Of a DNA stretch of 64,000 nucleotides, positions 53,945-64,000 are shown in pieces. The stretch is from assembly GCA_008828725.1 (NCBI GenBank), contig MEHQ01000481.1:581458-645457 (forward strand). Reading direction: 5' to 3'. The translations under genes and the position numbers were made by a program. The stretch's first letter is position 1. Each line of letters starts with the position of its first letter. A model generated the notes under the pieces. It was not told the DNA's origin, made no database searches, and saw only the letters and a program-made list of their open reading frames with translations. This stretch comes from Saccharina japonica (taxonomy: Eukaryota > Sar > Phaeophyceae > Laminariales > Laminariaceae).

Positions 53945-56900
53945 TATAAAGCGAAGGAACGCTGATTCGAAGACTCTCGAAACGCTGGCTGGGCAGGTGA
54001 CCAATGGAACGACCACCCACCCCCGACCGAAAGTCTATGTGTCATGATTGATGCACTAATGCTGTGTGTTGCCCGTGCTCGCCACAGGCACAGCAGTAGT
54101 TTCGGCAGGGTTATATGTAACCTTCGAAGTCCTCTAAATTCAACACCATGTTTCGGCAGCAGGTGACTCGCTGACATACTACCCAAGACTCGAACACGGC
54201 ACCGCCCGCTCTAGTGTACGTCGCATGCTGGAGCGAAAGAACCTTTCTTTTTGTTGTTCTTCTCTCTTTTTGTTGTTATTTTTGTTCCCATCCCATCTAT
54301 AATATTTGCCCTACTTCTTCAGCCCCCTTCCTTTCGTGACTCAGACCTAGAGTCACATAGCGGGCGCTCCACCCTCCTCCCTACAACAGCTTTCTCTAAA
54401 CGCAGGTGTGTCACATGTTTTGACGGTGCGCCGCCTGGCGTGTGTTGTGTGTTGCGTGTTGTTTTCCAGGTCCACGAAAGCGCGGGGACTGTGAAGCTTC
54501 TGCAGGCCGAGATGGTGCAACGGAAAGGGATATCTGAGGTGTCGAGGGAGGGACAAATGGAGGCCAGGGAAAGGCTCGTCAAGGAGCTCGAACAGTCCGC
54601 CAGACGCGCGCAGCAGGTCAAGTATTGATGAACGACAACTTCGTCATGTTTCGTCGCCCCCACTGACCAACATATCGAATCTGGATAGCTTGATAGAGTA
54701 TTAGTATTTAGTATTTGCTGCTAGAGCGCAGCCCGACGCTGCCACGGCCATGCCGATGCCCTGGCACTGTGCTGGTTTCGGAAGACACCTTCTGCTCTGC
54801 AATGAACCAAACTGTGCTATCGCTTGATGTGTAGTGCGTTGCAGCATCGGACGCTTTGAATAGAGCTACTTGCCAATTTGCGCACGTATGTGTTTTTTTT
54901 ATGCTCGAACTAATCGTCTCAGGAGGAATGCAGAACGTGCCGCCTGTAGGTTGTTGTTTTGTCATTTGAACTCATTATCACACCGCCACAATCTAGTCCG
55001 TGGTGTCCCGTGCTGGTTCTTGCAGATTACGGCATGCCCTATCGCAATGTTTCGTCGTATTGACATGAAACCCTTTCCGGTTCGACTTCCTGCTCCAGAC
55101 AGCGGAGGATGAGGTCCAGCGTCTCCAGGGAACGCTCATGGCAATGGATCAGGTACTTAATGATGATGGAATCGGTATGTAGCGCATCACAATTGTAATT
55201 TAGTGCCGTCCAACGAAGAAGTCCTGCTGCCCCTGCGCACTGACACCCGGGCACAAGCCTGATGCACCAGAAATAGGTTGTACGGCTAGCTAATGCGGGG
55301 GTGTGCCGGTTTTTGCGACATGCTACTGGCGGAAACATGTAATGCTGCAATGGTTCTACTCAACTATGTATAGCGAACGCGGAAGAGACTAATGGCCGCG
55401 TTCACTCCGCTGCAATTTTCACAACATTCGGGCAAGGTAATGCGGGCGCTTCGAGGACAGAACGCCGGAGAGAGGGAGAGATTGAGGCAGGAGCACCTGA
55501 GAATGGAGACTCTACAGGTAAGCTCTATGCCCATGCAACTCTGGACGCAAGCAATAACCCCTTGCTGAACAACTTTCAACAACGTGTTTTTTGTGTGAGT
55601 GAGAAGCTGAACAAGCGACATGATCACTTCTCAAAACACAAGCTGGTTACGCTTTAAGGGGCATCAAATAAAACGACCTGGCGCGCCTCGTAGACAGAGT
55701 AATCTATGTACTACATGTCGTACAGGTACCAGTAACTAACCATCTACAGTCGGTCAGCAGTGACTGCCGATGCTAACCTTATGCTCGTGGTCGCACCCTG
55801 CCTTGCTATCGATGGAACGCGAACGCTGCACTGGTACCCAATATTGGGGACTTCTTCAGGGGGCCATGGTGGCGGAGGTGGAGGCTGTTCGGCAGAGCGT
55901 CGACGAGGAGCGGCAGCGACTGGCGGAGCGATGCGCTGCGCTTGACAGGGACAAGAGGCAGTCCGATGCCGCAGCTAGAGCGGAGAGCGAAAGGTTGACC
56001 GAGCAGGTATTATAATGGCCGCATATTACCTGCAATTAAGTGATACTGTTATACCCCGAGTAGATGCAGCTGCCTGTTTAGTGGCAATACAGCCCTACTG
56101 AACTTCACAGGAGCGGCATTCTCGATGGTTTAAGTATTTTGTGGGCAAGCGGTGTCGCACCGGAGCGCGGGATCCCGAGATGGGAATCCATTTGAACGTT
56201 TTGAGCAAGACTTTCCTCCACACGTTCGCCGGCAAAAAGTGTAACTGCTCATTATCCATTCCTACACACGAAGGCGTTGGCCCAAAGACGAAATGCGGTG
56301 CCAGCTGTCGCAACGGTATGGACGAAACATACGGTATATGTTACACGTGCACATGCTTTCGGGGAAGTGTAAAAACTTGTGTTTGATTGGCAATGGCCAA
56401 CCAGGTGGATGTATATAGACTATTTCCTGAATGGCGTCTCGTATCTTCGTTGACTGGTAACTACGTCGTAGTTAGGGGCAGCAGTCGTGCCAGTGCGTAA
56501 TCCTAGGTACCCGAAAGATTCAGGCCAAACGTGAACAACTTAAAAGCAAGCAACGGTCGGCTTATGCCACTCAATTAAGTGATAGCCGTAAGGCATTGGA
56601 TGCCACCCTGTCAAACTCTACTGAGCGCCGTTTTCATGCGTCACCTGTGTCACGAGTTTTTGTGTATCGCGCGGTGCTGTCGCTATGCATTCGTTCAAAC
56701 TATCACAGCTTTTCGTCCGTCGTTTTTGCTACTGCGGCAGCGGATCGAATTGAAGACGGAGCGAGAAAGCTTTGCTGCTCTGCAAGTGTCGACCTCACAG
56801 GCAAGAAGAACGGTGAATCCTACCGGGGCGATGGTTGGTTGACTAAACCCTGCTGTTTTTTACGCTATCGCGTGCCGTTCGCGGGCATTTACCACATTCT

Positions 56901-59900
56901 AAACTGAAAAAACAATGGCGTGGCACATTTTGTAGTGGTGTCCGCGGGCCATGACTTGCGTGTTAAACTCATAGGAGCTTCAGTTGACTTTCCTCGCCTT
57001 TTGTGTTCGTGTTGGATTAAACTTCGCTAATGGAGCAGGCGGCAGAAGAGATGGTTCGGCGACAGAAAAGCGCGGAGGAGAGACTCAAGCTCGCGCGACA
57101 GGTATCAATAGTGCCCCGTCTTGAAGAACAGTCGTCCGAATGTCGCATACGTCCACGTTGTGATGCCTGTGGTCACTGGGTACGTCTCTACACAACTTAA
57201 TAGTAGCTTGGCGATATACGTGTCAGGAGCTTTGACCGTATCAGCAACCGTAACTATTCTACAGTATGTCCATGCCTGGTCCTACTCACCTCTAACATAT
57301 TTAGGTCTGCTAAGAAAAGCCGAGTATGTCGCGCATGCAACAGGCAAAGCAGGAAGTTGTTTTGCCTCAAAAGCTTACTTGCACTGCATGTTCTTCACTT
57401 CTGATGGGTTTACCGCGCAGACCCTCCCCCCCTCCGTCGTTCGGTTGCACTTGCATGCTTGCATAGACTCTGGAGAGGGAAGCATCGTCACTTGAACATA
57501 GGCTGGCGGCGGCTAGAGCGGACCTGCAGAAGGCGGATGATGTCCGTGCTTCCCTCGACCGTTCAAGAGACCAAGATGAGGTGGGTGTAATATGAAAAGC
57601 CAAGTGCGCCTGCATGACCATGCTGCAGAAGACTGGAGTTTTTGAGTGAGGAATATGTTACGATACACTGACATCTTCGACGGCGAGCTTTTGATTTTTG
57701 TAGGGCGTTCAAAAGTCGTCCTGGTCGATTGTCGGAGTGCCATCACGGCGGTGTCATCGTTGACCTCTCATGAGGAGCATTCGACGAAAAACATGCTGCC
57801 TCACCGCCGACGGCGAAGGCGCCACTCTGCGACGGAAGTGTCGACTTTACCGCACTCATCCATGTCACCAATGCCGCCACCTTTACAGGGCCCCCGTCCC
57901 AATTTTACATGCGCTCTTCGTCCCTTTGAGATTAAGGCGGCAGCACGACGGAGCGAGACGAGCACTGTACCTCTATTCGCCCCCAACACCGCTCCTTTTG
58001 CTTTCCGCCCATCGCCCTGCCGTCCATTGCCCTGCCGTCCAGCTGGAGCGGAGGCGACTGAAAGCACTTGCTGGGAAACTTGAACGCGCTTTCGAGGAGG
58101 TTCGGGCACGAGCTACTCAGACCGAGGAGCGCCGGGTTCAAGCAGAAATGTTGACGGCTGAGGCCCTCGAAGCGTCGACCTCGGCGAGGAAAGAGACCGA
58201 GATAGCGCAGCTGCGTTCAGCACAGGTCGAACAAGTAGCAAGGCTACAAGAGACGGAGCGTACTAGCACTGCGCAGGCTAGGGCCCAATCTGCTACCGAG
58301 CTTTCCACGTCTCGGCGGCTTAAAGCGGAGCTTGCCCGAGCAGTTGCCTTTCAAGAACGTCAGGCGAGGGGGGCTGCTGTTGATAGTCACACGTATTTGC
58401 GCCGACACAATGGCGGCGACAAAGACGCGGGGACTGGCGTCGGTTTTAACCGGCTTGGAACCGGCGGAGGGACGCTGGGCCTGCCGTCAGAGGCAACTTC
58501 GGAACCAGGTGAAGGATTTTCTGAAACAAGCTTTTTGTTTTATGATGTTTCTTGTTTTATCAATGTATTACCGGTCGCCCCGGTGGTCTAGCGGTTAAAC
58601 CTCGAATATTACTAAGGTCGAGGTCGAGAGTTCGAGTCTCCTTATGGAGTTTTTAATTATCAAATGACACCAACTGTCGAAAGCGTCTGTTGTAGCGTGG
58701 GTTGGCACAATTCGACGCGAGTCGACGAGGGAAAAAAGAGCTGAATCCTTCTCGCGATAAATATGTAAGGCACGTACCGTACTGGCGAGGAGGAAGAAGG
58801 CCCTCCTTAGTGACCCCGGACCCTGAGTTGCGACTAGGAGGAAGAGAGAAAAGAAGGGCGACGATAATAAATGGGATGGAAAGAAAAAAAATTGCCATGC
58901 TCGAGAGACCCGGTGATGGTATCCAAAGCAAACCATAATATCATGGTATTAAAATAAAACGGTTTATTCTTTATAGTCGTTGATAGGGGTGCCATGTCCG
59001 CGTTGTTGTCTTGAATGCTCCCCTGGCCTATGATGACCAAGTGCCTGACCGTATCACCAGTCGTGCAGCTGATGATAAATCCACTCCCCCGCTTTGTGCT
59101 GCTGATGTCCCTCGAAACTTGTATTCCATGCAAACATGCCAAACAGCGGTTCTGCGCTCCGCTGCGTCCATGGGCACGGGCTGGGGCGTCGCCGACCATT
59201 CCCCTCCCGACGACGCTGCTGGGATACCATTTACCGGTATCCAGGCAGCTGAGGCGACCCTCCAGGCCAGCTCTTCGGCTCCTCCGTTCCCAGGCCTTGA
59301 TGTGGGGAGAGAGCTGAGCAGGCTCGCGCGGAGAGCGGCAGACCTGAGGGAGTGAGTCATATTGCAACGAGGGTTGGGTGCAGATGCAGGAATCACGCAG
59401 TAAGCAAATGTCACGCGTGAGTACGAACGGGGGGTGGTTGATTAGACGAATGCTACGATAGAGATACACCATGTTTTTTCTGAGCTCCTAACTTGAGGAG
59501 CTCCATACCTGACCCGAAAAGCGATTTCAGAGGAAAATAAAAGCGCTACCCGATCAACAATCCCATGAGCTAGGTATGCTATGGAAAATATGGCAAGACA
59601 AGAATGCAAGTTCCGTGAGTTTGGGTTAAAGAGTCCGATCATTCAGAAATAATTTCTGCAAAAAACGCTACCTCTATCGTAGCACGCGTCGACACTATTC
59701 ATACTACTAGCACTACTACTACTAGTGTGTACCGTTGAGTTGACACTCTAGTGTGTTGTCTGGGTCAGTGTCTCATTTTCCCATTGTTTCGCTCATAGCA
59801 CCATTAGGCTACGTACATTGGCCAAGTTCCCTGAGTGTAGTGCGCACGACAGCTTCGGTTGGGGATCGCCTTTTTCCCAACGGGTTTCACGGTGTGGATT

Positions 59901-60417
59901 GAAATCAATGATTGCTTGAAGCGAGATACCGCATTGGTTTGCTGGACAGTAGCAGCACCTAGCCTCTCCCCCCGGACCCAAAGCTTCCCACCATTTCATT
60001 TTCACCTTACCCAAGCCACCTCGTATATACTCTCCCGGAAATGGCAGGTGCACTCGAGAGCAAAAGGCGTTCCTGTCGTCTAGTCGGGCAGTACGTTTCA
60101 ACGTAGAGATCAACACGCCGCGAGAATTCTCTTCCGTGAGTGGGACTCACCTGGAAACACCGCCAGTATTCCCGGGGATGCCAATGTTTAGTGCAGCAGG
60201 GGCGGGCAGTGGGGTTGACTTAAGATTGCTTGGACAGCAAATCGGAGGCGGCTGGGCGAGGGAAGGTGGAGCGCCGGCAGGCTGTGGTTTGCCTAGCGCA
60301 GTTTTGGAGGATCTAGAGGAGGTAGAACGGGCGTGTTTGCAACGTGAGTCGGCGTTGAAGGAGGAAGAGCAATTTGTCGATACCTTGGGTCGAGAAGACA
60401 GCCCTGTCGCGCCTTGA
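53945..60417 (+). CDS. Second copy of coiled-coil gene exons 5 (partial) to 15
   Basis: Exons at 53945-53996, 54470-54616, 55099-55152, 55437-55517, 55860-56006, 56741-56812, 57039-57101, 57467-57580, 58043-58508, 59042-59351 and 60141-60417. Splice sites and frames are the same as in copy 1. One synonymous change is seen in exon 12 (ACC to ACT) and one Arg-to-Gly change in exon 13. Lacks exons 1-4, consistent with an assembly duplicate and not an independent gene. Confidence 0.75.
58574..58656 (+). repeat. tRNA-like sequence, second copy
   Basis: Identical to 49053-49135, including both box-like motifs. Confidence 0.4.
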
Positions 60418-61442
60418 TGATTATGCCGTGTGTCCTCGTGGTGGAGTGTTTTGATATCTGGTGGGGCAAATGTTATGGGCAGTTCAACCGATCCAACCTA
60501 CGAAGTATTGAATGCCGAATTTTGTTTTTTTTTCAGCGTTCGAGAACGGCAATTTCAGTAAAAATCGAAAAACTTGATTCGCTGAAAAAGTACATTTAAC
60601 GGTGCTGAACCACCCCCGAATCGGCGGTGAATATTCTATTAATAGTTCGTTCGTAGGATTTGGTTTTAGGGCAAAATGATGCAAAGGAACGGGCAGCTGC
60701 ACCGCAAGTGCACCGCTTGAGCCGTGCCACCACTTGCGAGCGCGCAAAAGTGGCTATTAATAGGGTTATTCCTAAGGCCATTCACAGCCCATGGCCGATA
60801 GCAGAAAAATCAGTGGGTTTATGAGCTCTCTTCGTCGAGTCAACAGAGACGGCGTACCGAGTCAACTCGCTGAGCAGCGCTGAGGACAATGACTGATAAC
60901 CTTGTCGGTTTGGGCGTTGTCATAGGAAGAGTAGTTGCTGATAGATTCACAAAACCCGAGGTGCAGTACGTACACCTGCCTCCTATTGATAGCCAGGTCG
61001 ACCAGTTAAACCACCATGCTCATAATTTCCCGAACGCAGCTGCCCTACGAGTAGTGACGGTTCTATTTATTTTGGGTGGACGGTTATTTGAATGAGGTAG
61101 CCCATCCCGCCTGTGTCAAGAAACTCCTCCTTTCTCTTTTCGCTTTTCAGTAAAAACAGACGTTTCGGGGACATCTTACTTGGAATTAAAATCAAATGTA
61201 GATGTGTTTATGTACAACAGTGCAGTACGACAGTAACACAAGGGCTGATAAACCCTGTAAGGAGGCGTGCGACATTTATCTGTTGATCCCCAAGTATACC
61301 GCGCAAGCTACAACAACAGTAGTACTATTTAGACGTGTCCCGTTTCTTTCAAGTGAATGGAGTGTACTGTAATATTTCTGCACATACTGTATTTTTGGTT
61401 TAATAATAGCACATGACAAAAAACACTGATGATGTTGCTGCA

Positions 61443-61499
<57 letters not shown>

Positions 61500-61711
61500 G
61501 TCGCTGGTGCTATGTACGTCTGTGGCCGTACTCGTGGCGGCTTTTTTTGCACTACGAAGGGACTCGCATCGGTACAGTACCGTGGTAGTTGGCAGTTTTG
61601 AATTTTGAACCGTCTATACACAACAACTATACGTACATCATACTCGTACAGCATACGTGGACGACCGTGGTTGGTACAGCAGCGTACCGAGTCTATCTGC
61701 TTCTTCTGTAC
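60418..61711. other. Intergenic interval between convergent genes, copy 2
   Basis: Same content as 50897-52223. Includes an 18-unit GCT tract at 61443-61498. Confidence 0.5.
61443..61498. repeat. GCT/CAG microsatellite, 18 units
   Basis: Same locus as 51922-52004 but nine units shorter. Confidence 0.95.
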
Positions 61712-62707
61712 CTGCAGCCGATGCAGCAGGCCTTGGGTGGAATGGAGCAAGAAGGGCGCGGTAAGATCGTCGCACAGCAACGCAGCAACAAACAGCAGCA
61801 CAGCAGCAGCAGCACAGCAGTAGGACAGCAGTTTGTCCGGGCTCCACACGGCGCACATGGCGTACTGCTCGTTGAAACTAAAGCGCATCAAGGCCTCGAC
61901 GTTCAGGATCTGGACCCTGATAAACTACGTACGCATGCTACGTATGACACCTGCTGTACGAGTACATTGATCTGTATCTCTACGAGTACTGTATCAATCT
62001 GCGCAATCGGTCCGACTCCAGACGGATACCGCCAGAAGCTTGTTTGTTTTTGGTATTCAGCCTCAGGCCTATCTACTGTGTATACCCCCGTACTCCGTCC
62101 AGACTCTGACCTCACACAGGTGGGGTTATCTACTCTCCCTCTGGCCTCTGGGCCCTGGACTATACTTCGCTGTACTCTGGACTGCGGTTGCTGCGTTGCT
62201 CCCCGCGGGTTGCCTGATATATGCTGGCTTGACGGCTGGACTGTGATTTTGCTGTGCGATAAATCCTGTAACTGTCACCACCTGGTCGCTGGTCGGGCTG
62301 TTCGCTGCTGGTTTCGACAGTCCCGTGTCAATGCCTGTACCGTTGACGGCTATTAAAAAATCTTGCCGCGTTCCTCGTGTTTGAAGTCTGGAAGTCTTCA
62401 ATTCCAACGTCCCAAGCCTCGAAGCATCCCTGCCCTTCTCTTGCCTGCCCCCGCTGAAGTAACCCATCCATAGCCACCAGAAGCCCTCTTCGTAGTACGG
62501 GGGGAACGTCGCTGTTTGGGAGGCATCGCGAATCAGAGAGATCTAGAAGGTTTTCTGGATTCGTGATCGATTCTGCCGGTCAATCGCGGTCGATTGCTTG
62601 CCTGCTGCTGCACCTGGCAGGTTACTTACTACGTGCATCGAGCGAACGATCGAGATCTCGCAAGAACGAACACACCGCGTCACAAACACCAGCCCGTCCG
62701 CGGTGTA
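61712..62707 (-). CDS. Second copy of the convergent minus-strand gene fragment
   Basis: Exons at 62630-62707, 62445-62542 and 61712-61916, same sequences as copy 1. A 1-bp difference lies in the intron near the middle-exon acceptor. Confidence 0.4.
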
Positions 62708-62863
62708 CTGCATGAGGTAAGCGGTACAGTAGTTACTGCGTATAAATCTTACGGCACCTATGCTTACAGCGATACTGCTGCTGTTTGTGCGTGCTCCCGA
62801 CTCGTGTCTTGTTGAAAAAAACAAAAAAGGTGGAACGTGACAATTATCTTCCTTCTGTTCTGT

Positions 62864-62955
62864 ACGTACCCGGAATGTGCGGCACATCCTTCTCGTGCCG
62901 CCCCCCTACGTACCCGGAATGTGCGGCACATCCTTCTCGTGCCGCCCCCCCCCCC
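62864..62955. repeat. 44-bp minisatellite, about 2 units, then C-rich tract
   Basis: Two units identical to 53377-53943, then a run of about 14 C and unique sequence. Confidence 0.95.
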
Positions 62956-64000
62956 CGCCCCGACCGGACCCCCCACATACGTCCTTGTTATGTACTTCCT
63001 GAATTGATTATGCAAATTGCGTCTCGACAGCCCGGGGGCTGCCCCCCCCCAGGTCATTCCCCACCCCCTGTGCCCCAGACCCCACCCCTGTGTCCCAGTC
63101 ACCATGTGCCAATCATTTGGAGAAATTGAAAAAATGGGAAATAAAAGTTCAATACGAGTAGAGCACGGCACGACGATCTTATACGTGTACTGTCTGTTCT
63201 CGATACGGCCAACAATGTTTAGGGTGAATGAGTGAATCATTGTTTACGTGTACGGGTACTCGTATGTATAATATGCACCCAGGATACTATTAATAGCTGT
63301 CAGCACGACGTCAAGAGCGCGTACATACATACAATCAATGTTTCAAGCTGACAGCGTTTCAGGTACACACACACAAAAGTTACTTCAAGTAGTACCGGCC
63401 CGCTCATAAGAAACTAGAAATCGGGCTTAGGCTGACTTTCTTATTTTTTTTAGAAAGGGCTGTGTCCCACACTAACTTCAGTATAATAGCTGTCGACTTT
63501 CTTATTTCCCCCGTAATGTTTAGGCTGAGTTTCTTGTGGGGCACTTTCTTATGAGAGGGCCGCTAGTGTACTCGTACCTCGTACTACTCTGCTCGTAGAG
63601 GTGTAGACTACCGTATGAAACGTCGTAGGCAGAGGAAGACACAAGCTGCACATTCCGGCACTACAGGAAAAAAACTGGTATATACATCTATTAATAGACG
63701 AACTCGTACCAGGTACCGGTATACCAGGTACAGCTGGGTACAGGTATACTTTTTTATGGGACTTTTCCTGCTACGGTCCAGAGGCGGAAACAACGAAATA
63801 ACCTTGCCACAAGCGGTACGTATACTACACGTCGTACAACGATACCTGGTACCTGGTACCTAGAATGCAGTGTCGTACGAGCGTAGGGCAACCTTACACA
63901 CCAGCCGATGCCATACGCTCGGAGTCCAAGGGTACCGCTTCCTGTACGGCATAATTTCGCCGCAAGTCGCGGTTAACCGGCGATACATATATATATATAT
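62956..64000. other. Gene-free right end
   Basis: No supported exon. C-rich sequence to about 63110, an inverted-repeat element (63397-63561), CTATTAATAG palindromes (about 63285 and 63688), clustered TACCAGGTACC/GGTACCTGG motifs (63700-63862) and a terminal AT dinucleotide run. Confidence 0.6.
63397..63561. mobile_element. Small inverted-repeat (MITE-like) element, copy 2
   Basis: 17-bp ends GGCCCGCTCATAAGAAA and TTTCTTATGAGAGGGCC match at 16 of 17 in inverted orientation. 165 bp with no coding capacity. Internal TTTCTTATT motifs are as in the element at 32-190. Confidence 0.6.

Larger units (their letters stand above)
53945..62955. repeat. Large direct repeat, copy 2 (9.0 kb)
   Basis: Begins mid-exon (exon 5 of the coiled-coil gene) right after the N. 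It ends in only about two minisatellite units followed by unique sequence. Probably the second haplotype of the same locus. Confidence 0.97.

Noticed and set aside
53298-54047. Long plus-strand frames of 190-250 codons across the 44-bp repeat
   Set aside because: All three frames are open because the unit lacks stops and 44 is not a multiple of 3. One frame also crosses the N. Pure repeat artefact.

Overview
The window is eukaryotic nuclear DNA, gene-dense but dominated by introns. Exons of 50-600 bp are separated by introns of roughly 0.4-2.5 kb with GT-AG (a few GC-AG) borders. The introns carry MITEs, minisatellites and microsatellites. This density, plus a candidate centriole/flagellum-type coiled-coil gene, suggests a flagellated protist lineage such as a stramenopile (brown-alga-like); that assignment is inference. 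Two single-N gaps (1106 and 53944) show that this is a draft scaffold.

Region 1 (minus strand, about 39.27 kb down to the left edge). One giant gene was traced through 43 exons (2293 codons) with reading phase conserved at every junction. It continues beyond position 1. The N-terminus carries two SH3 domains joined by a Gly/Ala-rich linker, followed by an Ala/Pro-rich stretch. After that come about 1,900 residues of blocks that look deeply conserved. I remember similar blocks from very large eukaryotic proteins usually auto-annotated as DUF3638/DUF3645 or 'ubiquitinyl hydrolase'. The SH3 fusion is the most unusual protein feature here.

Region 2 (243 bp, 39268-39510). This short spacer separates two divergent ATGs and probably holds a bidirectional promoter.

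Region 3 (plus strand, 39.5-50.9 kb). A 15-exon gene encodes a protein of about 1,608 residues: a long disordered acidic/Ser/Pro-rich N-terminal half, then coiled coil spread over many short exons. It resembles the transition-fibre protein FBF1 in layout, with modest confidence. A convergent minus-strand gene fragment with a membrane segment follows at 52.2-53.2 kb.

Region 4 (53.9-62.9 kb). This is a near-identical second copy of 44424-53376, joined head to tail through a 44-bp minisatellite and a single N. It differs by about a dozen SNPs, a GCT repeat of 27 versus 18 units, and small indels. It is most simply two unmerged haplotypes rather than a real duplication. The last kilobase (63-64 kb) has no gene, only a small inverted-repeat element and GGTACC-type palindromes.

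The introns of the giant gene hold a hAT-like MITE family with 8-bp target duplications, a C-tailed dispersed repeat that supplies a splice-site polypyrimidine tract, a tyrosine-recombinase retroelement fossil, and several tandem duplications that span exon-intron junctions.
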